Source: a virus. Taken from it: DNA of 47,633 nucleotides. The stretch is taken from positions 1 to 47,633 of the IMG/VR virus record IMGVR_UViG_3300046804_004793; one strand, 5' to 3'. Below the pieces are notes generated by a model. The model did no database searches, had not been told where the DNA came from, and saw nothing but the letters and a program-made list of their open reading frames with translations. The translations under genes were made by a program, and so were the position numbers. Below are positions 1-9,473 of the stretch, in pieces (positions within the stretch are counted from its first letter, which is position 1; every line of letters begins with the position of its first letter).

Positions 1-5
1 CTTAC

Positions 6-656
6 ATGCCAAACAAATTTCAAATAAAGAGAACGTCCATATCCGGGCGGACTCCCAACACAACCAACTCTGGCAATACAACGTACATCGATGCGGGTGA
101 ACTTGCTCTGAACCTTACCGATGGTAAACTGTTTACATCTAATGGAACTTCAATAATAGAGTTTGGTACTGGTACACCCGTTTATGATGCAAACGGAACG
201 CTCGTCACAACGACGTATGTTACACAAGCAACAAATGGTCCTGCTTTCAGTGCTTATGGGGCCGCAGCGACGAGCTTAGCTAACTCAGCTTGGACAAAGG
301 TAACGTTTGATACGGAAGATTTTGATACAAACAATTGTTTTGCAAATAGCAGATTTACTCCATCCATATCTGGTTATTATCAATTAAATTCGACCGTTTC
401 AATGGTGACCGGTACATCTGGAAACATGATTATTGCTATCTTTAAAAACGGCGCTGAGTTTAAAAGAGGAGCCCGTCAGCCATTAGGTGCAGCAGGTGGT
501 GCAGGAGTTGTTGTAAGTGATGTTGTTGTTGCTAACACAGCCAACAGCGATTATTTTGAAGTTTACGTAATACATAATGCCGGCGGTTCAATCAACACCG
601 AAACAGGCTCCGCTTACGGACCAACATTCACTGGATCGTTTGTTAGGGGTGTCTAA
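6..656 (+). CDS. Fibre-like structural protein with C1q-like C-terminal domain
   Basis: Probable virion fibre or decoration protein of 216 residues. Residues 1-50 (MPNKFQIKRTS...GELALNLTDGKLF) resemble the N-terminal segment repeated in many phage fibre proteins. Residues about 78-216 look like a C1q/TNF-type jelly roll: an aromatic-rich core containing FDTNNCFAN and RFTPSISGYY, ending in FTGSFVRGV. Such domains trimerise and often sit at fibre tips. It lies directly upstream of gp13, where several T4-like phages carry structural genes. The window begins five bases before the ATG, so the ribosome binding site is not visible and an upstream in-frame extension cannot be excluded. The fold is assigned from the residue pattern only; the receptor or ligand is unknown. 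Confidence 0.6.
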   Translation: MPNKFQIKRTSISGRTPNTTNSGNTTYIDAGELALNLTDGKLFTSNGTSIIEFGTGTPVYDANGTLVTTTYVTQATNGPAFSAYGAAATSLANSAWTKVTFDTEDFDTNNCFANSRFTPSISGYYQLNSTVSMVTGTSGNMIIAIFKNGAEFKRGARQPLGAAGGAGVVVSDVVVANTANSDYFEVYVIHNAGGSINTETGSAYGPTFTGSFVRGV

Positions 657-662
657 TAAATA
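655..662 (+). promoter_or_regulatory. T4-type late promoter box (AATAAATA) before gp13
   Basis: AATAAATA overlaps the stop codon of the fibre gene and lies about 18 bases upstream of the gp13 ATG. It matches the T4 late-promoter element TATAAATA at seven of eight positions. Such boxes are read by RNA polymerase carrying gp55, which is encoded in this window. Confidence 0.5.
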
Positions 663-679
663 GTTAAAAAGGAGACACC

Positions 680-1423
680 ATGGCTGTTCCAACAACAAGA
701 GCTGAATTCAAAGAATATTGCCTACGTAAGTTAGGTAAGCCTGTCATCGAAATCAACGTTGATGATGATCAGGTTGAAGATCGTATCGACGAGTCGATTC
801 GTTATTATTGGGACTATCATTTTGATGGTACGGAGAAGGTGTACTACAAACATCAGATTACACAAACTGATATAACAAACAGATACATCACATTACCAGA
901 AAATATTATTGGTGCTGTGCGCGTGTTTCCTATCGGTGATCCTTCTATCCGCTCCGATGATATGTTCAACATTCGCTATCAAATAGCGTTAAATGATCTC
1001 TACACCCTTACATCATATTCTATGTTGCCATACTATATGGCAATGCAACATCTCTCTTTAATATCGGAATTTTTAGTTGGTCAGCAACCAATTCGGTACA
1101 GTCGTCACCGCGATAGGTTATATGTCGATACTAAATGGGACAACTATAACGCCGGTGAATATCTTTTGATCGAAGCATATGAAGTACTAGACCCCGATAC
1201 GTTTAGTGATATGTGGGCTGATCGTTGGCTTCAAAATTATGCAACGGCTAAAATTAAATATCAGTGGGGAACAAACCTTACTAAGTTTACAGGCATGCAG
1301 CTTCCTGGTGGTGTTCAGTTTAATGGCGAAAAAATAATCAATGACGCAAAGGAAGAGATTGACGTCATGGAGAAAGAAATGCTATCGAGCTACTCGTTGC
1401 CAGTGATGGATATGATTGGATAA
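680..1423 (+). CDS. 13: Neck protein gp13
   Basis: T4 gp13-like head-completion (neck) protein of 247 residues. With gp14 it closes the filled head and forms the surface for tail joining. The opening (TRAEFKEYCLRKLGKPVIEINVDD), the DRIDESIRYYWDYHFDG segment and the YSRHRDRLYVDTKW stretch are characteristic of gp13 of marine T4-like phages. A strong AAAAAGGAG site precedes the ATG, with a late-promoter box just upstream. It is followed three bases later by gp14. This is the first gene of the conserved gp13-gp17 block. Confidence 0.9.
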   Translation: MAVPTTRAEFKEYCLRKLGKPVIEINVDDDQVEDRIDESIRYYWDYHFDGTEKVYYKHQITQTDITNRYITLPENIIGAVRVFPIGDPSIRSDDMFNIRYQIALNDLYTLTSYSMLPYYMAMQHLSLISEFLVGQQPIRYSRHRDRLYVDTKWDNYNAGEYLLIEAYEVLDPDTFSDMWADRWLQNYATAKIKYQWGTNLTKFTGMQLPGGVQFNGEKIINDAKEEIDVMEKEMLSSYSLPVMDMIG

Positions 1424-1426
1424 ATT

Positions 1427-2176
1427 TTGGCGACCAACTTCTTTTTTAACAATTTTCAAAGTAGCCAAGAGCAGCTACTAATTGAAAACCTAGTGATCGA
1501 ATCAATCAAGATTTACGGTCACGATATAATGTTTCTACCAAGAAACACAGGAGTTGTTGATTCTATCTTCAAGGAAGACCAGAGAAGATCTTATACGTTG
1601 GCCATTCCTGTTGAAATGTATATCAAAAACATTGAAGGTTTTGCCGGTGAAGGTGATTTTCTATCAAAGTTTAACATTCAAATTCGCGATCAAATTACGT
1701 TTACAATTGCGCGTAGAACATTCAGTGATGAAGTTGGAACTGCGTTAAATCTTCTTGATCGGGTAGATAGCGACAGAGATAGACCATTAGAGGGTGATCT
1801 TATATATTTTCCTTTGAACAAAAAGATATTTGAAATAAAGTTTGTTGAGCACGAATCTATTTTTTATCAGTTAGGTGCTTTGCAGGTGTATGATCTTAAG
1901 TGTGAACTGTTTGAATATAGCAACGAACACTTTGCAACCGGTATAGCAGATATTGACCGTCTACAGTCCGACTTTACGTTGAGTATGGGGGATGCTGCTG
2001 GTATTATGACAGAGAATGGTCTTCTTCTTACAACAGAAGATGGATATCCTTTCTTGCAAGAAAGTTACGATATAAACGATAACGATTCTCTTGCACAAAA
2101 CGATGAATTTGAATCGACAGCAGACGCGTTCATTGACTTTACAGAGCGCGATCCATTCAGTGAGGGAATTTACTGA
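1427..2176 (+). CDS. 14: Neck protein gp14, TTG start
   Basis: T4 gp14-like neck protein of 249 residues, which acts with gp13 at the portal after packaging. The conserved N-terminus (ATNFFFNNFQS...QLLIENLVIESIKIYGHDIMFLPR) shows that translation starts at the TTG at 1427, three bases after the gp13 stop. The first in-frame ATG would remove about 34 conserved residues. No strong Shine-Dalgarno sequence is visible, so translational coupling to gp13 is likely. The C-terminus is acidic. It ends in a TGATG overlap with gp15. Confidence 0.88.
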   Translation: MATNFFFNNFQSSQEQLLIENLVIESIKIYGHDIMFLPRNTGVVDSIFKEDQRRSYTLAIPVEMYIKNIEGFAGEGDFLSKFNIQIRDQITFTIARRTFSDEVGTALNLLDRVDSDRDRPLEGDLIYFPLNKKIFEIKFVEHESIFYQLGALQVYDLKCELFEYSNEHFATGIADIDRLQSDFTLSMGDAAGIMTENGLLLTTEDGYPFLQESYDINDNDSLAQNDEFESTADAFIDFTERDPFSEGIY

Positions 2177-2979
2177 TGTTTGGTCATATTTTTTATCACG
2201 GGTTAATACGTAAGTACGTTTCATTGTTTGGTACCTTATTTAACGACATATACATTAATGTGCCCGATGACGCTGATGTCAACGAAATAGTAACACTCAA
2301 GGTTCCAATTAGTTACGGTCCTCGTGAAAAAGTGTTGGCGCGCGTAACAGCGGATCCAAATCTCAACAGAATGCCAGCGGTTGTGTTACCAAGAATGGCT
2401 TTTGAGATGGACAGTATAATGTACGCACCCGAGCGTAAACTTAATACCATTGGTAAACGTTATGCAATAGATGAAACAACAACTAACAAACTTAAATACA
2501 CTTACAACCCCGTCCCATATGATTTAAAATTTACCCTTTCTATTCTTGTGAAAAACGCTGAAGATGGTACACGTATTGTAGAGCAGATACTTCCGTTCTT
2601 TACACCTGAGTGGACGACGACGGTGGAGTTGATCCCTGACATGGATATCGTTGTCGATATTCCTCTTGTCCTTAATTCGATAAACGTACAAGACGATTAT
2701 GAAGGTGATTATGATAAACGTCGCTATATTATGTGGACATTATCGTTTACTATGAAAGCATATATGTACGGTCCAGTCCGTAAGAGCAACATAATCAAAT
2801 TCGCAAACGCTGATGTTTATTCCCTCGGACCAAACACCCGTATATCAATGACGAATATTCAGCCAGGTCTTACCGCCAATGGCACTCCAACATCTAATAG
2901 TGCAAACTCAATTGACGCTACGTATATAAGTGCTGAGGATGATTATGGTTATATTGTAACAACGACAAGTGAAATATGA
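2176..2979 (+). CDS. 15: Tail sheath stabiliser and completion protein gp15
   Basis: T4 gp15-like protein of 267 residues. It caps the head-proximal end of the tail, stabilises the contracted or extended sheath and provides the docking ring for the head. The opening MFGHIFYHGLIRKYVSLFGTLFND is highly typical of the family, as are the central YNPVPYDLKFTLSI and RYIMWTLSFTMKAYMYGP segments. The ATG shares a base with the gp14 stop (TGATG), so the genes are coupled. It ends in an ATGA overlap with gp16. Confidence 0.9.
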   Translation: MFGHIFYHGLIRKYVSLFGTLFNDIYINVPDDADVNEIVTLKVPISYGPREKVLARVTADPNLNRMPAVVLPRMAFEMDSIMYAPERKLNTIGKRYAIDETTTNKLKYTYNPVPYDLKFTLSILVKNAEDGTRIVEQILPFFTPEWTTTVELIPDMDIVVDIPLVLNSINVQDDYEGDYDKRRYIMWTLSFTMKAYMYGPVRKSNIIKFANADVYSLGPNTRISMTNIQPGLTANGTPTSNSANSIDATYISAEDDYGYIVTTTSEI

Positions 2980-3368
2980 GTAATGATCAAATAGCAAAAA
3001 CCCTTGATCTTGTGCCTTTGCAGCAGCTACCTGTTGCCGTGCCGCAAAATCAAGCACAGGTTAATGATGACTTTGAATACGCTCGAGGCAATCTCATTGC
3101 CGCGATAGAAAAAGGACAAGAAGCTCTTACAGATATTGTAAGCGTCGCAGGCATGTCACAACATCCAAGAGCATATGAGGTTGTTGCTACTTTGCTGAAG
3201 ACTGTCGCAGACGCAAACAAAGATTTGTTAGAATTGCAAAAACGTAAAAGAGATTTGACTGGTGAGTCACTATCACCACCCACGACTGTCAATAATAATT
3301 TGTTTGTAGGTAGCACTACAGAGCTCCAGCAACTGATAAAAAAACAACGTAATGAGCAGAAAGATTAA
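2976..3368 (+). CDS. 16: Terminase small subunit gp16
   Basis: T4 gp16-like DNA-packaging small subunit of 130 residues. It recognises replicated DNA and stimulates the large terminase. The central helical region (residues about 30-95, DDFEYARGNLIAAIEKGQEALTDIV and HPRAYEVVATLLKTVADANKDLLELQ) matches the helical core that oligomerises in the family. A short Asn-rich linker and a Lys-rich tail follow. It overlaps gp15 by four bases and gp17 by 17 bases, the standard gp15-16-17 arrangement. Confidence 0.85.
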   Translation: MSNDQIAKTLDLVPLQQLPVAVPQNQAQVNDDFEYARGNLIAAIEKGQEALTDIVSVAGMSQHPRAYEVVATLLKTVADANKDLLELQKRKRDLTGESLSPPTTVNNNLFVGSTTELQQLIKKQRNEQKD

Positions 3369-5028
3369 TGACGCCTATCTTGGCAATCAAAACCTAAAGC
3401 GCTCCAATGTAAAGCATGAATGGTCTGCTGAACAAGTCAGTGAATGGCTCAAGTGTGCTCAAGATCCTGAATACTTTATTGAAACGTACATAAAAATTGT
3501 TAACGTTGATAGGGGTCTTGTTAACTTTAAGTTGTATGAATATCAAAAAGAGATTGTTGATCTCTCTGTGGCGGAGCGTTTTGTTATATGTAAAATGCCA
3601 CGTCAGTGCGGTAAAACAACTACTCTTGTTGGAATAATGTTGTGGTATGTGTTATTTCATGAAACCTACAGTGTTGCAATCTTAGCTCACAAGCTCGCTC
3701 AAGCACGGGAAATCCTTTCTCGCATTCAACTAGCGTACGAACATTTACCAAAATGGCTACAGCAAGGTATTGTTGAATGGAATAAAGGATTTATTGAACT
3801 TGAAAATAAATCAAAGATTTTAGCATCAGCAACTTCTTCTAGTGCTATTCGTGGTGGATCTTTTAACTTAGTTTACCTTGATGAGTTTGCATTCGTTGAA
3901 AACAACATGCAGGAATCTTTTTTTGCTTCTGTTTATCCAACAATTTCTTCCGGTGAAACAACCAAAGTTTTAATTACATCTACTCCAAACGGTCTTAATA
4001 TGTTCTATAAAATATGGACCGATAGTGAGGAAGGTAAAAATAATTACAAGCGAATTGATGTTCATTGGAGTGAAGTACCCGGCAGAGATGAGAAATGGAA
4101 AGAAGAAACAATACGGAATACATCAGAAGAACAGTTCCGTGTTGAATTTGAGTGTGAGTTCATTGGGTCCTCACACACTCTTATCAGTGCAACAAAACTA
4201 AGAACACTGAGATCAATACGGCCTGTTGTTTCTAATGCAGATACAAACGTGTTCAACCAACCAGTACCAGGAAGACAGTATGTTACCGTAGTTGATACAG
4301 CTCGAGGTGTACAGGGCGATTACTCAGCGTTTGTTGTATTTGACGTTTCAGAATTACCATATAGAGTAGTTGCTGTATATCGCAATAACATGGTTTCTCC
4401 ACTTTTGTATCCAAATGTCGTATATCAGCTGTCAAAACATTATAACAACGCATACATTCTTGTTGAAACAAACGACATTGGTGAGCAAATAGCAAGCATT
4501 CTTCAAGGCGATTTAGAATACGAAAACCTCCTCACTACTGTGAACAATGGTCGGAGTGGCCAAGTGGTATCGCCTGGTTATGGACAACAAACACGGCTAG
4601 GGGTACGTACAACAAAAGCAGTTAAGCGTGTGGGGTGTATGGGATTGAAAACTCTCGTTGAAAGTGACAAGTTGTCAATAAACGATGAGCGTATTCTTTA
4701 TGAACTATTCCGTTTTGTAAATATTGGTGAAAGCTACGAAGCGGAAGAGGGACACGATGATTTGGTGATGTGTTGTGTCCTTTTTGCTTGGGCAATTAAT
4801 CAGCAGTATGTGAAAGAACTCACTAGTGTCGACTTGCGTCAGAAATTGGAGCAAGAAAATGAAGAGGCGTTAGATGAGAGCATGCTGCCAATGGGAATTA
4901 TTAATAGAGGTGAGTTAGTAACAAACTTCCCCGTCGCAACAAGGAAAAACGATGATTCGTGGATTTTTGCTGGTGACGATGACTACGACGCGGTAATGCT
5001 GGACCGCCATACCTCTACTATGCACTAA
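3352..5028 (+). CDS. 17: Terminase large subunit gp17
   Basis: Packaging ATPase and headful nuclease of 558 residues. The Walker A motif RQCGKTT is at residues 84-90 and Walker B LVYLDEFAF at 173-181 (catalytic Glu178). The C-motif STPNG follows. The RNase-H-like nuclease domain has acidic residues in VVDTARGVQGDYSAF, VETNDIGEQ and the terminal GHDDLVM segment. Length is close to T4 gp17 (610), and no intein or split is present. The ATG lies inside the gp16 end. An intergenic region with a late promoter follows before gp18. Confidence 0.95.
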   Translation: MSRKINDAYLGNQNLKRSNVKHEWSAEQVSEWLKCAQDPEYFIETYIKIVNVDRGLVNFKLYEYQKEIVDLSVAERFVICKMPRQCGKTTTLVGIMLWYVLFHETYSVAILAHKLAQAREILSRIQLAYEHLPKWLQQGIVEWNKGFIELENKSKILASATSSSAIRGGSFNLVYLDEFAFVENNMQESFFASVYPTISSGETTKVLITSTPNGLNMFYKIWTDSEEGKNNYKRIDVHWSEVPGRDEKWKEETIRNTSEEQFRVEFECEFIGSSHTLISATKLRTLRSIRPVVSNADTNVFNQPVPGRQYVTVVDTARGVQGDYSAFVVFDVSELPYRVVAVYRNNMVSPLLYPNVVYQLSKHYNNAYILVETNDIGEQIASILQGDLEYENLLTTVNNGRSGQVVSPGYGQQTRLGVRTTKAVKRVGCMGLKTLVESDKLSINDERILYELFRFVNIGESYEAEEGHDDLVMCCVLFAWAINQQYVKELTSVDLRQKLEQENEEALDESMLPMGIINRGELVTNFPVATRKNDDSWIFAGDDDYDAVMLDRHTSTMH

Positions 5029-5047
5029 GAATTAGAAACCCCAAAAT

Positions 5048-5055
5048 TATAAATA
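5048..5055 (+). promoter_or_regulatory. T4-type late promoter (TATAAATA) before gp18
   Basis: Perfect TATAAATA box about 55 bases upstream of the sheath-gene ATG, in an AT-rich 81-base intergenic gap. It would separate expression of the abundant tail sheath from the terminase operon. Confidence 0.75.
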
Positions 5056-5109
5056 CCAGCGACTCATCATCAATCTTTCAAATAATAATACCTCAGAGGG
5101 GAGATAAAC

Positions 5110-7209
5110 ATGCCATTTCAAGTTAGTCCTGGCGTAAATGTAACTGAAATTGATCTGACCACAGTTGTCCCCGCTGTTTCTACCACAGAAGGTGCTCTTG
5201 CCGGTGTATTCCGTTGGGGTCCTGTAGAAAAGCGCACTCTCGTCGACTCAGAAGCAAATTTGGCTGCACGTTTTGGTAAACCTACCAATCACAACGCTGA
5301 AACATTTTTTACCGCAGCAAACTTTTTGTCGTATGGCAATAAGTTGCATGTTGTTCGTGTCGCAAACACAACATCTGCCGATGCAAACGTAGTTGTTCGT
5401 AATGCTGTTGCTAACGTTGCTGCAATTACAGACATGAACTCCTTTATTATCAAGAACAGTGATCATAAAGAATCAGTTAGTCTTACCGCCGATACCGATG
5501 CACTGTATGTTGCAAAATATCCTGGTGCGCTTGGAAACTCACTTAAAATTTCTGTTTGTGATTCGTCAAATGCATATAGTTCTAATGTAAACTTCGGTGA
5601 CTATACCGGTGGCTCTTATCTAATCAACGCCACATCAAGCGCAATCGAAGCAAACATTGGTTCTGCAAATGTCACTTTGCGCATGATTCCTGGTACAGGA
5701 ACATTGGCACAAGCAAATTCAACAGCTGCTGTTGTACTAAATTTGCTCACAGTAGGCGACTACATTCAGGTTGGTAATTCAACTATCGGCATTCAAAATA
5801 TGAAGATTGTCGCGATTGGTGATCCAGCTTATGCAAACTCAACCGGTGGTACAACATCAAATACAGAAGCACGTGCAATTATTCAATGTGAATCTGTATA
5901 CACACTATCACAAAACGCTTCTTCAAATACATTTACACGTAAGTGGGAATACTTCAACGCCGTTGATGCAGCGCCTGGTGTATCCACCTATCAAGCAACG
6001 TTTGGTGCAAATACAAGTGCTGTAGATGAACTGCACGCTGTTGTTGTTGATGAAAATGGTTTGTTCACAGGTGTGCCTGGCACAATCTTGGAAGTATTTA
6101 ATGGTGTATCCCGCTCGAGCGACGCTAAGACTCAAGACGGATCTACCAACTTCTATGAAACAGTTGTTAATCAAACTTCGAACTATGTTTGGTTTGCAAA
6201 TGCACGCACCGGTGCAGCAAGCAGTAATTCAGCCAGCGTTGCTTCATCTTCAAATGCAAAACCAATGACGTTGTCGTTCCAGGGCGGTACGGACGGATCG
6301 GACGAGGCAAACGCTGGTTTGGGTTCTCTTCTCCTTGGATATGATATGTTTGCATCAGCAGAAGATGTTGATGTGTCGTTAATTCTAACAGGCAAGTCAC
6401 GTGGTGGTACAAACGGCGAACAGCTTGCAAACTACCTAATTGACAACATTGCAGAAGTTCGTAAAGATTGTGTTGTGTTCTGCTCGCCAGAAAAAGACGA
6501 CGTCGTTAATAATGCCGGCGATGAATCAACTGATATTGTAGCGTTCCGTAACAGTCTGCGTAGCACATCGTACGCTGTGACCGACTCCGGATACAAATAT
6601 CAATATGACAAATACAATGATATGTACCGCTGGATTCCACTGAACGGTGATATTGCTGGTCTGTGCGTTAGAACAGATGATACAAGAGATGCGTGGTGGT
6701 CTCCTGCTGGATTCAACCGTGGTCAAATTAAAAACATTGTTAAGCTAGCTTACAACCCACGTAAGGCGGACCGTGACATTCTGTATAAAGCTGGTGTCAA
6801 CCCTGTTGTTACATTCCCTGGTCAAGGAACCATTCTGTATGGCGACAAGACTTTGCTTGCTAAGCCAAGCGCGTTTGATCGTATCAACGTTCGTCGTCTG
6901 TTTATTGTTCTTGAAAAAGCAATTGCAACAGCAGCTAAATTTACTCTGTTTGAATTCAATGACGACTTTACACGTGCTCAGTTCCGTAATCTGGTTGAGC
7001 CATTCTTACGTGATGTTCAGGGACGTCGTGGCATCTACGACTTCAAGGTTGTTTGCGATACAACAAACAACACAGGAGAGGTAATAGATCGTAATGAGTT
7101 TATTGGTGACATTTATATTAAACCAGCTAAGAGCATTAACTTCATTCAATTGAATTTTATTGCTGTTAGAACGGGTGTTGAGTTCTCCGAAATTGTCGGT
7201 CAGTTTTAA
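5110..7209 (+). CDS. 18: Tail sheath protein gp18
   Basis: Contractile tail sheath subunit of 699 residues (T4 gp18 is 659). The N-terminus (FQVSPGVNVTEIDLTTVVPAVSTTEGALAG) and C-terminal domain (LEKAIATAAKFTLFEFND, GEVIDRNEFIGDIYIKPAKSINFIQLNF) are diagnostic for myophage sheaths. These are the segments that form the interlocking inner mesh around the tube. The central part (residues about 100-400) is variable and Ser/Asn/Ala-rich, as expected for surface-exposed insertion domains. A GAGGGGAG ribosome site and its own late promoter fit high late expression. The tube gene follows 29 bases downstream. Confidence 0.95.
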   Translation: MPFQVSPGVNVTEIDLTTVVPAVSTTEGALAGVFRWGPVEKRTLVDSEANLAARFGKPTNHNAETFFTAANFLSYGNKLHVVRVANTTSADANVVVRNAVANVAAITDMNSFIIKNSDHKESVSLTADTDALYVAKYPGALGNSLKISVCDSSNAYSSNVNFGDYTGGSYLINATSSAIEANIGSANVTLRMIPGTGTLAQANSTAAVVLNLLTVGDYIQVGNSTIGIQNMKIVAIGDPAYANSTGGTTSNTEARAIIQCESVYTLSQNASSNTFTRKWEYFNAVDAAPGVSTYQATFGANTSAVDELHAVVVDENGLFTGVPGTILEVFNGVSRSSDAKTQDGSTNFYETVVNQTSNYVWFANARTGAASSNSASVASSSNAKPMTLSFQGGTDGSDEANAGLGSLLLGYDMFASAEDVDVSLILTGKSRGGTNGEQLANYLIDNIAEVRKDCVVFCSPEKDDVVNNAGDESTDIVAFRNSLRSTSYAVTDSGYKYQYDKYNDMYRWIPLNGDIAGLCVRTDDTRDAWWSPAGFNRGQIKNIVKLAYNPRKADRDILYKAGVNPVVTFPGQGTILYGDKTLLAKPSAFDRINVRRLFIVLEKAIATAAKFTLFEFNDDFTRAQFRNLVEPFLRDVQGRRGIYDFKVVCDTTNNTGEVIDRNEFIGDIYIKPAKSINFIQLNFIAVRTGVEFSEIVGQF

Positions 7210-7211
7210 TT

Positions 7212-7219
7212 GATAAATA
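7212..7219 (+). promoter_or_regulatory. T4-type late promoter (GATAAATA) before gp19
   Basis: GATAAATA box in the 29-base gap between the sheath and tube genes, followed by AAAGGAG and the gp19 ATG. It differs from the T4 consensus only at the first base. Confidence 0.6.
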
Positions 7220-7238
7220 AAGATAAAGGAGAACAAAC

Positions 7239-7790
7239 ATGGCGTTTAACGTAAATGAGATCAGAAGTCAACTGACACTAGGTGGCGCACGTGGCAACCT
7301 ATTTCAGGTGACTTTCACAAATCCAGCAAATAGCATTGCGGATATTAAGGTCCCGTTTCTCGTTCGTGCTTCACAGATTCCTGAGTCCACACTAGGTACG
7401 ATCGAGGTTCCATACTTCGGTCGTAAGGTCAGACTTGCTGGTGACCGTTCGTTCGGTGACTGGTCTGTGACAGTCATCAACGATGAGGACTTTTTGATTC
7501 GTAATGCAATGGAAGAGTGGTCGAGCAAGATTAATTCAAATCAAACAAACTTGCGCGGTTTTGGTGCTGCATCACCTCTTCTATATAAATCAACAGCGGA
7601 AGTAACACAATTTTCCAAGACAGGTGTTCCTATTCGCTCATATAAATTCAATGGAATCTTCCCTTCATCAATCTCTGCGATTGATCTAAATTGGGGTGAT
7701 ACAGATTCTATTGAAGAATTTAATGTAACCTTCCAGTATGACTGGTGGGAAGTGAGTGGTGGTATCACCGGTAACGGTGGCGGAGCTTAA
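7239..7790 (+). CDS. 19: Tail tube protein gp19
   Basis: Tail tube monomer of 183 residues (T4 gp19 is 163). The sequence has the family's features: an N-terminal beta region (RGNLFQVTFTNPA), the VPFLVRASQIPESTLGTIEVPYFGRKVRLAGDR motif and the FEDWSVTVINDEDFLIRNAMEEW-like segment (here FGDWSVTVINDEDFLIRNAM). The C-terminal FNVTFQYDWWEV strand also fits. It forms the rigid tube inside the gp18 sheath. It has a strong AAAGGAG site. A hairpin that may terminate transcription follows before the portal gene. Confidence 0.93.
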   Translation: MAFNVNEIRSQLTLGGARGNLFQVTFTNPANSIADIKVPFLVRASQIPESTLGTIEVPYFGRKVRLAGDRSFGDWSVTVINDEDFLIRNAMEEWSSKINSNQTNLRGFGAASPLLYKSTAEVTQFSKTGVPIRSYKFNGIFPSSISAIDLNWGDTDSIEEFNVTFQYDWWEVSGGITGNGGGA

Positions 7791-7798
7791 TAAGAGCT

Positions 7799-7824
7799 GA
7801 GCGCCGGGAGGCGCTCTCCTCTTT
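7799..7824 (+). terminator. Possible terminator hairpin after gp19
   Basis: Perfect seven-base-pair GC-rich stem (GAGCGCC/GGCGCTC) with a GGGA loop, followed by TCCTCTTT. The T tract is imperfect, so termination may be partial. The position between gp19 and gp20 fits attenuation of the very abundant tube transcript. Confidence 0.5.
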
Positions 7825-7836
7825 AATGGAGTAATT

Positions 7837-9456
7837 ATGGCAAATTTTTTCGGCTTCGAGATTCGACGCGCGAATCAGGAAGCAATCCAGGATAAACAAC
7901 CAACTTTTGCACCAGAAGTCCACGACGATGGTGCTGTTGTTGTTGCTGCTGGTGGTGCTTATGGTACGTATGTTGATCTCCAAGGTGCAGCAAGGACAGA
8001 AGCGGAACTTGTAACGAAATACCGTGAAATGTCAATGCATCCTGAAGTTGAACGTGCAATTGATGATATTTTGAACGAAGCAATAGTTGTTCAAGAAAAA
8101 GAAAAGATTGTTCAAATTAATTTAGACGATACTGGTCTTTCAGCCAACATTCGTAAATTAATAACAAACGAATTCAACGATGTACTGACGTTGCTTGATT
8201 TTAATAAATCAGCATTTGATATCTTTAGACGGTGGTATATTGATGGAAGAATTTATTACCACATCATTATTGACGTCACATCACCTCAAGATGGTATCAA
8301 AGAGCTACGATATATTGACCCACGCAAACTACGTAAAATAAGAGAAGTAAAACGTAAGCGTAATAAAGATACACAAGCAGTAAACGTTCAAACACATCAA
8401 GAATATTTCATTTTTAATGATCGTGGGTTTCAAAACAAAGCCGGTGAGATTGGAACAAACTCAGCAGTACAGGGTCTTCGTATTGCTCCGGATAGCATTG
8501 TTCACGTAACGTCTGGCGTTCTTGATCCTAATAATACAGTCGTTCTTTCACACTTGCATCAAGCAATCAAACCTCTCAATCAGTTGAGAGCCCTAGAAGA
8601 CGCAACAATTGTTTATCGGATATCGCGCGCTCCGGAGCGCCGCATATTCTATATTGACGTTGGCAATCTTCCAAAAATGAAAGCTGAGCAGTATCTACGA
8701 GATATGATGCAGCGTCATAAGAACAAAGTTGTTTATGATTCTACAACCGGTGAGGTAAGGGACGACCGTAAGTTCATGACGATGTTAGAAGATTATTGGT
8801 TTCCTCGAAGAGAGGGAAGTCGTGGCACGGAAATAACAACACTGCCGGCTGGCCAAAATCTAGGTGAGCTATCTGATGTTGAATATTTTCAACGCAAGCT
8901 GTACGAATCATTAAATGTACCACCATCTCGTCTCCAGCAAGATGGTACGTTTATGTTTGATCAGACAACAGAAATATCCCGCGATGAAATTAAATTTACA
9001 AAATATATTGACCGTCTACGTGCTCGATTTAATGAAATCTTTTTGATAGCTTTGGAAAAACAGCTAGTCCTCAAAAATGTAATGACAGAGGACGAATGGA
9101 AGCTAATAAAAAATCTCATCTCTTTTGATTATACGAAAGACAATTATTTTGAAGAAAAGAAACAAGCTGCTGTTATTAGAGACCGTATGATGACGGTGCA
9201 GCAAATGGATCCGTATATTGGTAAATATTTTTCAAACGAGTGGGTCCGTAAGCACGTGCTGTATCAGTCAGAGGAAGAGATGGAAGAGATGGATGAGCAA
9301 ATTATGGGTGAGCAAGAGAACCCTCTGTATCAGCCTCAAGTTGATGAAAACGGTAATACCGTACAGGGAGGAAATGCACCACAGGGTCAAGCATTATCTC
9401 AAGGACCTGGCGGCGGCGGATTCAGTTCAACAGCACCGACTGAACAGAATAACTAA
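7837..9456 (+). CDS. 20: Portal vertex protein gp20
   Basis: Portal subunit of 539 residues (T4 gp20 is 524) that forms the dodecameric DNA channel and nucleates the prohead. Typical stretches are visible in order: YREMSMHPEVERAIDDILNEAIV, FNKSAFDIFRRWYIDGRIYYH, ELRYIDPRKLRKIREVKR, and the crown/stem region RISRAPERRIFYIDVGNLPK. The wing region EDYWFPRREGSRGTEITTLP and LNVPPSRLQQD follow. The last 60 residues are Gln/Gly-rich and probably disordered. It is preceded by a hairpin rather than a late box, with GGAG near the ATG. Confidence 0.95.
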   Translation: MANFFGFEIRRANQEAIQDKQPTFAPEVHDDGAVVVAAGGAYGTYVDLQGAARTEAELVTKYREMSMHPEVERAIDDILNEAIVVQEKEKIVQINLDDTGLSANIRKLITNEFNDVLTLLDFNKSAFDIFRRWYIDGRIYYHIIIDVTSPQDGIKELRYIDPRKLRKIREVKRKRNKDTQAVNVQTHQEYFIFNDRGFQNKAGEIGTNSAVQGLRIAPDSIVHVTSGVLDPNNTVVLSHLHQAIKPLNQLRALEDATIVYRISRAPERRIFYIDVGNLPKMKAEQYLRDMMQRHKNKVVYDSTTGEVRDDRKFMTMLEDYWFPRREGSRGTEITTLPAGQNLGELSDVEYFQRKLYESLNVPPSRLQQDGTFMFDQTTEISRDEIKFTKYIDRLRARFNEIFLIALEKQLVLKNVMTEDEWKLIKNLISFDYTKDNYFEEKKQAAVIRDRMMTVQQMDPYIGKYFSNEWVRKHVLYQSEEEMEEMDEQIMGEQENPLYQPQVDENGNTVQGGNAPQGQALSQGPGGGGFSSTAPTEQNN

Positions 9457-9459
9457 ATA
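9452..9459 (+). promoter_or_regulatory. T4-type late promoter variant (ACTAAATA) before gp67
   Basis: ACTAAATA overlaps the portal stop codon, and the gp67-like ATG follows 15 bases later. The CTAAATA form is the late-promoter variant common in T4-like cyanophages. Confidence 0.45.
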
Positions 9460-9473
9460 AATTGGAGAAAAAA